64,000 bases of DNA from Agapanthus africanus (lineage: Eukaryota > Streptophyta > Magnoliopsida > Asparagales > Amaryllidaceae), in contig JASDDO010000001.1 in the NCBI GenBank assembly GCA_030015575.1, forward strand, positions 510,813,772-510,877,771, in the 5' to 3' direction. Below are positions 11,781-23,109 of the stretch, in pieces. The notes under the pieces are model-generated. The model saw only the letters and a program-made list of their open reading frames with translations, was not told the DNA's origin and did not search any database. A program made the position numbers and the translations under genes. The number at the start of each line of letters is the position of its first letter. Within the stretch, counting starts at the first letter, position 1.

Positions 11781-12146
11781 CACGTGATGCATCAAAAATA
11801 TAGTGTTGAACACTAAGACTGAAGCGCTTCACGTGGGGTTACGTGAGGCGCATGATGATTGGGCCTTGCCTCTGTTATTTATTCTCGGAGTATTCACATA
11901 AGTATTAAACACTTTTAGTCTTCAAGGCCATCACGTGTGGGCACGTGATGGGCATCTATGCACTAGATATTAAAAGGATTTGCTAGGGGTCACGTAGGGA
12001 CACGTGAGGGCGCCCAAAGTTTGTTCTGGTTTGGCTTTGTTCTTTTTATTTTAAGGAATTTATCCAAGGGTCACGTGGAAGCACGTGACCTCATCTTATT
12101 CATTCTTTTTTACTCATTGAAGAGGAGGGTCACGTGTTACCACGTG
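11781..12146. promoter_or_regulatory. Paired G-box cluster 1 in Tat-A LTR
   Basis: Five modules of CACGTG-N4-CACGTG (one box sometimes degenerate) start at 11830, 11932, 11991, 12072 and 12131, plus a single CACGTG at 11781. CACGTG is the core bound by plant bZIP and bHLH factors, so these may be enhancer modules of the LTR. Binding is inferred, not shown. Confidence 0.65.
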
Positions 12147-12222
12147 ACCAAGTTGGATACTGATCTCTTTTCATGCATAGAGAGTTTAAAGTCCCTCGTT
12201 TTAAGAATTAAATTCTTGTGTA

Positions 12223-12498
12223 GGGTTAAACCCTAGTTTCATTTAGTGGAATTAAATTCCTATGTATTTGGAAGAATTAAATTCTTATATAGGGTTAAAC
12301 ACTAATTTCATTTGGAGGAATTAAATTCCTATGAGTTTGGAAGAATTAAATTCTTATGTAGGGTTAAACCCTAGTTTCATTTGGAGAAATTAAATTCCTA
12401 TGAGTTTGGAAGAATTAAATTCTTATGTAGGGTTAAACTCTAGTTTCATTTGGAGGAATTAAATTCCAATGAGTTTGGAAGAATTAAATTCTTTAAAT
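12223..12498. repeat. 69-base tandem array in Tat-A LTR
   Basis: Four units starting GGGTTAAAC at 12223, 12292, 12361 and 12430, an exact period of 69 bases. Each holds two GAATTAAATTC near-palindromes. The same GAATTAAATTC word recurs singly at about 12.55-12.75 and 13.16-13.43 kb. Confidence 0.85.
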
Positions 12499-13537
12499 TT
12501 AATTCTCCCCCTAAGTTTTAGATCTGCATGGCAGAATCTCCCCGATGAGAATTAAATTCTCAACTTGTGGGGAGATCTGCTTCTGCAGATCCTTAACCAA
12601 AGGAAGAACTATGTTCTTAATCAGAAGAGTTAAACTCTTAAATTGAAAATTAAATTCTCTTTTCTTTTATGGAGCTTAGATCTTTTTCCCCTTTCTCACC
12701 TAGGGTTTCTTTTCTCTGAAAAGATCTTCTTTTCTCTCTTGAGAATTAAATTCTCCTCTCTTTTTTCTCTCCGTTGTTGTATTTTTTCTCAAAAAAAATC
12801 AAAGCTTTTTCCTTTCTCTCTTCTCTTTTTGACTCCTATTTATAGGAGAAAGAAAGGAGTCAATTTGTTTAGTCAAACTTTCATTGAAAGATTTTGATTG
12901 ATTTTGTAACTAACATGATCTTTTAGATCACTCAGTGAATTTTATTCACCATTGGATTTTTTAATCCATAAGATATTCAGTTTGTTATTCTTGGTGAATT
13001 TCAGGGAAATCTTTCCTTGTATAGAATATTTCTATAAATTAGTGATTTTTAATCACCATTGGATTTTTAATCCAACGGTGTTCCACTTTGCAGAACACAA
13101 TCTTTTTTGTTTAGAAAGATTTAGAGAAATATTTCTCCAGTTAGGGTTCTCAATCCCTCTTAATTAGAATTTAATTCTATTAGTTCAGAAGACTTAAAAG
13201 CCTATCACGTGTTGACACGTGACCCCCCGATTAAACATTTTAACCAGAATTTAATTCTGTTGCTTTAAAAGGCTCAGGAATCATCACGTGTCAGCACGTG
13301 ACCTTTGGTCACGTGTGGACACGTGACGCCCTATTGGGGTTTTTCCTGACTGTTTTATTATACTTCAGTAGGCTTAAAGGCCTATCACGTGTGGGCACGT
13401 GGCTCCTTCAATTAATTATTTAATTAGAATTTAATTTTATTAATAAGCGATCTTAGGAACTCATCACGTGTCTGCACGTGACCTTTGGTCACATGTGGGC
13501 ACGTGATGCCCCATTGGGGAATTCCTTGCTGCTGTAT

Positions 13538-16500
13538 TGTAGGATTGCTAGGCACGCGTACAAGGGTCTACGAGCTACTGGGGTCTGACGTTTACCACCC
13601 CTAGGCGAGATATGCGACATATCAAACGACGAGACCGGACTGTGCGGGAGTGTTACTGATTGGATTCACAGGAGAACTAGCGGGCTTGCTTGTTGATCTT
13701 CTGATCGCTCAATACCCGGGTGGCCGTTACGTTTACCATACCGCTTGCGTCTTGTGGGTGTTTGATATGATCATCACCTACTGCCGGCGTATTGACGAGT
13801 CTTTAGAGTCCTACACAGGGGTTTCCTGGCTCAAGCGAAATTGAGTAGGAGCACATATGTGATATGTGCAGGACCGAGATTAATACGATATGAGATACCG
13901 TATTCTATTCTCGCGATTCATGACATTGATCGGTTGTATGCGATATAGCCGGGTTATCGGATCAAGTGTTGATTCGATAAGTTGTTACTTTTGATATTAG
14001 TCGGTTATAGCCGGATTATTAAATCAAGAGTTGATTTAATAATTTAATGCATAATTATATATTTGATATATTACATTGCATTAACTAGTATTAGCTCACC
14101 TATGATTTATTTTCTCACGAGTTTGTGCACATTGTTTATATATGATATATGCAAGTGTACATGTTTGTATCATGCTTGATGATACATCAAAGTTGGGTGT
14201 ATGAGACTCATACCAAGATTAGGGTAAAGATTAGGGTTATTGTTTTATCTTAAGATTTAACAAAAGGGTTTAACTTTGTCAAAGTAATCAAGCTTGAAGA
14301 AGCTTGGAGAAGCTTTGACAAAGTCCACTCTTTTGTTATTTCTTTTGATATTCTTTAACCTAACCTTTAACCTAAAGCCTTGGTTAATTCTCTACATGAG
14401 TTAAGCATAAGGGTTTAACTCAACCATGGTGCCATTATTTATTGGACAAGTTTTTCTTTTGGATGGATAAATTGATAATTATTCTTTCTTTTTCTTCTTC
14501 TTCTTCATGAAGCTCCATCCTAAAGCTCACTAGCTCCAATGGTGCCATGAAAAAAGAGTGAGAAAATCAATTCTAAAGTGAGCCCACTTCCTACTTCTTC
14601 ATCCTCTACCACTTGCCATGCAGTAGAGTATGTTCTCTTCACAAAGTTTATGACCTAGTGAAGGAATAGCTTGAGTTTGTGTCTCCCCGACGTAGATCAT
14701 CTTCGGCCTCGAAGTCAACGTAGCAAGCACGTTTATTCTTCTCGTGGAGCTTCTCTAGAGTCCGAAGTTCACGATCCCAGCGATGGGGACGTCTACACAG
14801 AGCTAATGAAGTGAAGAACCGGATCTACAAAGGTTGTAATCCCTTTCACTTAGTGTTAAAGTTGTTAACATGCAAGTTTTCGCCTAAAACCGAGTTTAAA
14901 GATCCGTATTAGAGTTGTTCGGCACGGCTAAAATTTTAATCATGCACAAGGGTCTACGAGGCATCAACCATGCCCGATTAAAATTTTAGCCATGCCGAAC
15001 AACTCTAATACGGATCTTTAAACTAGGTTTTAGGCGAAAACTTGCATGTTAACAACTTTAACACTAAGTGAAAGGGATTACAACCTTTGTAGATCCGGTT
15101 CTTCACTTCATTAGCTCTGTGTAGACGTCCCCATCGCTGTGATCGTGAACTCCAGACTCTAGAGAAGCTCCACGAGAAGAACGAACGTGCTTGCTACATT
15201 GACTTCGAGGCCGAAGATGATCTACGTCGGGAAGACACAAACTCAAGCTATTCCTTCACTACGTCATAAACTTTTTGAAGAGAACACACTCTACTACATG
15301 GCAAGTGGTAGAGGATGAAGAAGTAGGAAGTAGGCTCACTTTAGAATTGATTTTCTCACTCTTTTTCTCATGGCACCATTGGAGCTAGTGAGCTTTTGGA
15401 TGGAGCTTGATGATGAAGAAGAAAGAATAATTATCAATTTATCCATCCAAAAGAAAAACTTGTCCAATAAATAATGGCACCATGGTTGAGTTATGCCCTC
15501 ATGCTTAACTCATGTAGAGAATTAACCAAGGCTTTAGGTTAAAGGTTAGGTTAAAGAATATCAAAAGAAATGACAAAAGAGTGGACTTTGTCAAAGCTTC
15601 TCCAAGCTTCTTCAAGCTTGATTACTTTGACTAAGTTAAACCCGTTTGTTAAATCTTAAGATAAAACAATAACCCTAATCTTTACCCTAATCTTGGTATG
15701 AGTCTCATACACCTAACTTTGATGTATCATCAAGCATGATACAAACATGTACACTTGCATATATCATATATAAACAATGTGCACAAATTAGTGAGAAAAT
15801 AAATCATAAGTGAGCTAATACTAGTTAATGCAATGTAATATATCAAATATATAATTATACATTAAATTATTAAATCAACTCTTGATTTAATAATCCGGCT
15901 ATAAACCGACTAATATCAAAAGTAACAACTTATCGAATCAACATTTGACCCGATAACATACAACCGATCAATGTCACGAATCATGAGAATAGAATACGGT
16001 ATCTCATATCGTATTAATCTCGGTCCCGCACATATCACATATGTGCTCCTACTCTGTTTCGCTTGAGCCAGGAAACTCCTGTGTAGGACTCTAAAGACTC
16101 GTCAATACGCCGGCAGTAGGTGATGATCATATCAAACACCCACAAGCCGCAAGCGGTGTGCTAAACATAACGGCCACCCGGGTATTGAGCGATCAGAAGA
16201 TTAACAAGCAAGCCCGCTAGTTCTCCTGTGAATCCAATCAGTAACACTCCCGTACAGTCCGGTCTCGTCGTCTGATATGTCGCATATCTCGCCTAGGAGT
16301 GGTAAACGTCAGACCCCGGTAGCTCGATAAGTCGTGTCGATATGAGGTCTATAACAGTTCGAGAAACTACTGGTAACACTTACCAGTAAATCTCAGCAAT
16401 CCTGGCCAGGGATTTCTTATTATAGCCAATCGAACACAGCGCAACATCAACTCCCTATACCGGGAAAGACGAATCCCCTCCTATCACTCATTGCCTTCAT

Positions 16501-17115
16501 GTGATTCAGGACTGTACCTAAAAGCCACCTTTTTGCACGCCCTCTTGGACATGGTATGATGGAAATCAAAGTATAGTGGGAATCACACAAGACTGTATGA
16601 CGATCTCGGGTCAACAGACTAAGCTGTACTAATGTCACCAGAGAACTGCCATCTGACGTAAGGTATAATACCATCTGGGAGTTCTCGGCGAGTCCGTCCA
16701 GTATACCCAGTCTCCACTGAGCACCCATACACCATCCTTGATGTCAAACACCGATAGATATGGAATCATCTATCGCCCATCATATGGGTCAAGATGCGTA
16801 TACGCTAGTCTACTCTGGTGCATCGATGCACTGTCTCGATACACCCACGGCTAGGGACCTTGAAGGATGTACTTATGGACTACCATGTCCCCACTAGTAT
16901 GATCCGCATCATAGTCCAGACAAGTCAAGTACACATCCTAAGGGCTTTACCAACATGTAACAGAGAGACAATCAGTATACACGTTAAGGTAAAGTGTAAC
17001 CAGATAGCATACTATCATATCGAGCAAGAAAGTCCTCCATATATATGTCCAAGCATCCACTACAATATACATCGTATGTACAGTAATGGCCTCTAGGGCA
17101 TACATATAACTAACA
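13538..17115 (-). repeat. Copia-A 3' LTR with internal inverted duplication
   Basis: The LTR outer end TGTAGGATTGCTAGGCAC is at 13538 and the LTR start (minus strand) is at 17115. It is 3578 bases long against about 2.2 kb in Copia-B because about 1.4 kb of LTR is present a second time in inverted orientation near its outer end. Confidence 0.85.
13571..16327. repeat. Large inverted repeat (arms of about 1.36 kb) inside the Copia-A 3' LTR
   Basis: The left arm (13571 to about 14940) is the reverse complement of the right arm (about 14965 to 16327), with a centre of about 24 bases. The arms look about 96% identical in the part compared by eye. The 14-base word CAAGGGTCTACGAG occurs at both the outer start of the inverted segment (13561) and its centre (about 14946), the kind of short match seen at template-switch junctions. 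Confidence 0.85.
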
Positions 17116-17130
17116 ATCTCCCACTTGCAC
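17116..17130 (-). other. Copia-A polypurine tract
   Basis: The minus strand reads GTGCAAGTGGGAGAT just before the 3' LTR; Copia-B has the same tract. Confidence 0.8.
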
Positions 17131-17725
17131 TAGGGCCATCTGTTGTGGTATCACATACCCAACATTTAGCTACGGTTGAAGTATCTCATACTCAACCATC
17201 CTATAAAAGTCTCTACTGGGAAAAAGGCCTTCGTGAGTGGATCCGCGCTGTTGTCCTCTATGTCTACTCTCCTAACCTTAATCTCCCTGGAGATCAACCA
17301 TCTCCATGATCAGGTGATACTGCCTAAGAATTATATCTGGATTTCTGATGGGACGGGGGGGTTCCTTGGCAAAAGCCACAACTCTATTGTCACACAATGG
17401 TAGGAACGAAGTTCATCTCATGAACTTATATTTATATCCAGACTGCCTCTTTGGTAGCATCTTTGTTAACGATGTATCTTGCCTTTAATTGTCTAGTATG
17501 TCACGGTATCTAGCTTGGAACTCTTCCAACATACCGTCCCTCCATTAAGGGTAAAGATAATGCCTGCGACTGACATTCAGTCGTCCTTATCACCCTGGAA
17601 CCTTTCCAGTGATTATCCCCAGGATCGATTGATACCATCTCACTACAACTTGTGAGTATTCTAACATCCAATTAGATCTATCTCATAGATCCAAAACCCA
17701 GGATTTAGTTGGTATCATTTTGATC

Positions 17726-20002
17726 CTATATGGAGAATCCTTGTGATAAACGGAGATTGACCGAGCGTAGCATAGGAAACTTCTTCCCTATCAAGAGTAT
17801 GTCATCCACGTACTCTACGAGGATCACCACCATACTCCCTACTACCCTTTTTGTATATACAAGGTCATCTACCATTTTGATGAAGTCAAACTCTTTGACT
17901 ACCACATCAAAACACATGTTCCAACTCCGCGATGCCTGTTTTATCACATAAAACATCTTGCACACGTTTCCGTTGCTCCCACTGTCTACGAAGCTCTCTG
18001 GCTGTGTACTTATAGACGCTCTCTTCCAAAATATCATTTTAGAAAAGCTGTCATGACACCCAACCACCAGATATCGTAGTCATGGTATGTAGCCGTGGCA
18101 AGTAGGATCTGGATGGACTTAAGCATAGTCACTGGAAAAGGTTTCATCATTATCCACGCCTGGTCGATGACGAAAAACCTTTAAGTAGTCTAGCTTTGAA
18201 AGTCTCAACTTTTCCATCTACAAAAAGTAATCTTCTCAAGATATACTTGCTCCTGATGGGAATTTAACCCTTCAGATATAGCAACCAAAGTCCATACTTT
18301 GTTGGTGTATAAGGATTCCATCTCAGATCGATAAATATCCAGCCATTCTTACAGAGTCTCACTCCTGATGGCCAGCTCAAAACTAGTTGGGTCATCATCT
18401 CATGATGCAATCCTCGCTCCCACTGTCATAGAGAAACCGAAGTACCTCTCAGGTGGGTGAGGAACCCTACTAGATCGGAGGAGAGTCTGAGGTTCGTTGG
18501 AAACTATTGAATCCTTTGGTTTTACCAAATCATCAGCTGCAGTTTGTATAGCCGGAACCTTTCCAGTTCTATATAACAGACCTTGCCTCAAGCTTGTCCG
18601 GATTTTGCTTTTAGACATAGGCCGGATAACCCCAAATCTTAACATACTTAAGATATGGGCTCTTCCCATTCCATATCACATATGAAGTGGCAGGCAACTG
18701 ATTTGATTGGAACGCCATTCAATAGATATGCAACTTCACAAGTGCACAACTCCCAAAAGGAAATAGGAAACTCAATAGTACTCATCATAGAGCTCACCAT
18801 ATCTAATAGGGTGTGATTGCTCCGCCCCGATACACCGACGTGCTGTGGTGTATATGGAGGAGTAAGGCTGAGAGAGAATCTCATTCTCCTTTAGAATAGT
18901 TCAGGAATTCCGTGCTCAAGTATTCTCCTCCTTGATCACATCAAAGGACATAATACTTTTACCCGTATTTTGGTTCTCTACTTCTAACTTATATTCTGTG
19001 AATATCTCTAAAGGTTCGGACTTGTATTTCAATAGGAATATATATCTGAATCTTGAGAGATCATCAGAGAATGTAATGAAGTACAAAGAAACGGTGTTGG
19101 CATGTATAGACAGGGGACCTACATACATCAACATGTATCATCCCAAGAGTTCACTAACTCTTTCTCTGTTTCCAATAAACAGAGCTGTGGTCATTTTATC
19201 TTTGTGACATGACCGGCAAGTTTCATAAGATGTAAATTCAAACTAATTTAAATATGCATCTAAATGTAACTTCAGCTAGCCGGGTCGCATTGATATGACC
19301 TAGTCTACAATACCTCAAGAAGGATTCGTTCATTTCTGAACTCTTCCTCTTGTGTGTGTTCTGTATACTAAGAACTGTAGTTTTATTTAGAACGTCAATG
19401 CTTTTAGATAACGTGCCTGAACCGATCAACTCTTGATATAGGAAATGTTCAAAATATTATCCAACAATACAAAATTATATCATTTCTTTACTAATAAAGA
19501 GACTGATATGATGTTGTATATCAGGTTCGGTATCTAATAACATTTGTTCAGAATTAATGTATTCTGGTAATACAGGGTGACAGTGACCAACAGACTTGGC
19601 TGCAACACTTGCACCGTTTTCTGTCTCATGAAACCTATCACCCGTTCTCAGTTCTTTGCCTTTCTGTAGCCCATGTAACAAATTACATATGCGGGATCCT
19701 GATCCGGTATCTCATACCCAGGACGTAAATGATACTGAGAAACAGTTCTCCGTAATGAACACACCCGAAGAAGATGCATCGGCATGCACTTTCTTCATTT
19801 GGGGGGCACGGGAATTCAGGTAATCCCCTATTTCCTGCTCTGTCTTATAACAATTATAAGTTGGAGCAGGACCAACATTCCCCAGCTCAGTATAACAAGC
19901 GGGTTCAGTCAATATATCCGTATTATTATCTTGATTAAGGTGTGATATGGTCGCTACCTGGAGAGAGAGAGAGAAGAAAACACTCAGTGTATGCTCTTGC
20001 AA
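17726..20002 (-). pseudogene. pol: Copia-A protease, integrase and reverse transcriptase remains (fossil)
   Basis: Read leftwards, fragments match the colinear Copia-B pol: the protease region (about 20.0-19.5 kb), the integrase zinc-binding part (about 19.4 kb), the integrase core (about 19.1-18.65 kb, with TPPYTPQHVGVSGRSN), and reverse transcriptase (about 18.07-17.73 kb, with KQASRSWN and VEYVDDILLIG). RNase H is not recognisable between there and the LTR. Heavily decayed, with many interruptions; no product is expected. Confidence 0.85.
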
Positions 20003-23000
20003 AATCAGATTGGTTATTATTTTATCTAATCAGGATGTCTCCCATTGTTTTAATCAAATCTTTCTTCAAATCCTAAAAGGAAAGACTAGCCGGGATTAAT
20101 TACACGTTACAAGTTCGCCAATCTTTCAGTCAGGCCAGTGTCGGTACTTTGAGGGAGGTTCCATGTGCTTTCGCACAGACCTAATTAAAGTAAACCTCGT
20201 TTTTCCAGAGGCGTAATCTCGTTAACACCTTTCTAGACACCTACTTGATCGGCTAATTGTAATGTGTAAAACTCTCCCAGGAGTAACTCTTACTCGCAGC
20301 GGGTATCAGGATCCAACTATCTCATAGAAGGTATGCAATCTCATTGAAAATTTCAATACTTAAAATTCCCGATAATATTTTTCCCCTAGCGTCCTATGAC
20401 CTTGACAAAGGCCAACAAACCATAGGCTGCTAGTCAAGTTCAACCCGTCATTTCTTGATTGAATTAAACCCACCCGCAAGGCCCTTGACAAAGGCCAACA
20501 AGGTCGCACGACTACCCTAATCCAATCTGCATCATATGCATAAGCAGATAAGTACTATTCAGCTACCGCACACTACGCCTTGACAGAGGCCAACAAACGC
20601 AGCACGAATACTAAACAGTCCTTATCTGAAATGAGGGAGGACTACGATAGGTTTTTCTGAAAACCTATTGCGTAATGAACTTGATATCGTTGTAGAATCA
20701 AATGATTTTAAAATGCAGTGTTTTTGAGGATTTTCTAGTTTTGCTAAAGGGGTCACTCCGGGTGAAGGGATCGTCGGCCTTTTCCTCATCGAATAAGGTG
20801 CAGGATATATCATATATACCGCTGTGCAAAGCAAAAACTATAGAAGCAATCAAAAGACAAACCGAGGGTTGTAGCATCTGCTAGTTATTGCTAAGGGGTC
20901 ACTCCCGGTGAAGGGATCTCGGCCCTTTCCTTATTGAATAAGGTGCAAGATGTTCTACAAGGAACACCGCGATGCAAAGCAAGAACCGTAGCTACCTGTT
21001 TTTGAAAATTCGATTCCACAACATCTTTTAGGTTTCTTTTCTTTCATTAATCATATTAATGAAGTCCCATCATTTAAGTCACCTAAACATCACAGATAAA
21101 TACGACGTACACTTATTCCATCCGCATTCGCCTCGATGTCCCCTCGTGCACCGTTAGGTTAGGTAACTAACGGCAGAGCGGGGCAGGGCTAGCGCGGGTG
21201 TAAAACATAAGTAACATCTATATAATATATCGTATATACTATATACAGTATCTATCACAACATATCAAATGATCACATCATAGATAAATCACAGCAGAAG
21301 AAACATATATGAAATATTGGATATACTAGGACGTCCGTGTTTTTAATACGAGCCTGTATAAAACACGGATTGCACGGTCGCAATGAATAGCCAAACCCAC
21401 ATCCCTAGACCCCTACGAGAGCGGCAAGCAACACTGCCAATTCTAGGGTTAGGAGACCCGGTCTCGACTCCTTGAGATGGTCTCCCACTGGACCCTAGAA
21501 CCCGGTTACTTGTGCTCCCCTCCTTGGGTCTATCCTAATGCAGAAAAGTAAATAATATACAATGGTGACATCAAGCTCAACCCGGAAGTGCCCCAATAAA
21601 AGAATATTACATACAAATTTTTTTTACATGAATGGAAAAGAAAAAACACTCATCTCACATAAAAAAAACCCGGCTATTCAAACAAGACGATCCAATATAA
21701 CATATCCAGCAACACATAACATCACATGTCATCAACGTAAGTAATATGCCCATCCCAATTGTCGTTGACATATAGCAACGAAACCGGCGATATCATATAT
21801 TACACTTACGGTCGCAGAAAAGAAAGTGTAAAACTACAACAGTTGGAATCCGCAATCTCTTTAGACATCGCATGCCTAATCAAATGAATTCCTTAGACAT
21901 CGCATGCCTAACAATTATAAACCCCGCATTTTAGTCTCATTATCGAAAACACTTTTCAAAATCAAGTCGGGCAATTCAACAAGATTCCTGGCATTTTGAT
22001 CGAATGCTTGTCACAAACTTTAGCAGACGGCCGCGCCCCCGATGCCGTCGACGAAGTGCACTAAGGCGGAACACCGCTACCGCGAGCACCCGAACGGATG
22101 CTTTCGACGACGGGGTTCTCCTACAGTCACTTGGTCGGGGCTATGGGGCGTGGCTGTCTATTAAGTTTACCCGGCGAGTATCCGCGTACGCTACGTGATT
22201 GCGACGGACTTTTGATCACATCAAAATCCCGTGGCAACCGATCAAGTGAGACTAAAGTGCTATGTTTATAATATTCAAATCAGTTATCTCATAACTATTT
22301 GTGGATTCCAATTATTGTATCACATTCCAGATTAATAGACAATGTTAAACTTTCCGATCGAACAATTAAACACCCAAGTTTTCCCGAAAAGCTTAACACA
22401 TGAAATAAGTTTAAAAACATCCACTTCATGCCACAGTACCAACGGTCCAGCCGTAGAAGGGTCAAGCCAACGCCTCACATGTGGCACGCCGTACTGCCCC
22501 AAACCCTAAGGTTCAAAGGGCAGTTCAAGACGGTCACATAATCGAGTTAAGGTTTGTTGTCTTCTAGAGGGTCCATCGCGTTACTTGTACTACTCAAACG
22601 TTCTTAAACTACGGAAAAATCCAACACTTGGAAATTTAACGGCAGGGGAAAAAGTGGGTTATTTATATCCGGTCAAACTTTTTAACATGTTCTAAAATTA
22701 CCCGGAAAAACATAAACAAAGTTAAACAATCCGATCGAAACATCGAGTCCCCAAAGCAACCCAGAAAACTCAACTGTTGAGTATACATTAAAAATACCCA
22801 GAGAACAGAGAAAACTGCAACGGGCATTACTGTAGAAAATAAAGCGCACAATCATCACATACGGCCGCGGGACCGCCGCCAAAAGTAGGGTTAGGCCGCG
22901 GTTCTGGGGCGCTACTGTAGAGATAGCTTGTCGTTTTCTGCAGTTTGCCTTAGAATTGCCTGCTATATTTTCTGAGAATTTTTAATTAGGAAAATTCCAC

Positions 23001-23096
23001 TGTTTTGAAAAATGTATAGAGAAGGGTTTTGTTTAGGGTTTCGGGGTTCGATCGGGTTTCTAACTTCGTCTACACTTCGCCTAAAGCTCTAGCTAG
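20003..23096 (-). other. Copia-A long non-coding leader
   Basis: About 3.1 kb between the primer site and the protease, with no recognisable gag. It is colinear with the Copia-B leader: shared blocks include the repeated GAAGGGATC segment (about 20.74-20.98 kb), three TTGACAAAGGCCAAC words (about 20.40, 20.48, 20.58 kb), the CTAACGGCAGAGC block (about 21.17 kb), and GCACGCCGTACTGCCCCAAA (about 22.48 kb). Confidence 0.7.
22862..22910. promoter_or_regulatory. GC-rich double palindrome (copy 3, Copia-A leader)
   Basis: Left half CGGCCGCGGGACCGCCGCC (22862-22880), 13-base spacer, right half GGCCGCGGTTCTGGGGC (22894-22910). It lies about 200 bases inside the element from the primer site. Confidence 0.65.
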
Positions 23097-23108
23097 GCTC
23101 TGATACCA
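23097..23108 (-). other. Copia-A primer-binding site
   Basis: The minus strand reads TGGTATCAGAGC, the standard plant Copia site for the 3' end of initiator tRNA-Met, one base from the LTR end. Confidence 0.9.
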
Positions 23109-23109
23109 C

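Noticed and set aside
10905-12498. CRISPR-like arrays of regular repeats
   Set aside because: The repeats are head-to-tail without unique spacers, lie inside a plant LTR, and have no cas genes nearby.
22004-22198. A GC-rich 64-codon frame in the Copia-A leader
   Set aside because: No start context, no motif, and the matching Copia-B leader does not keep it.
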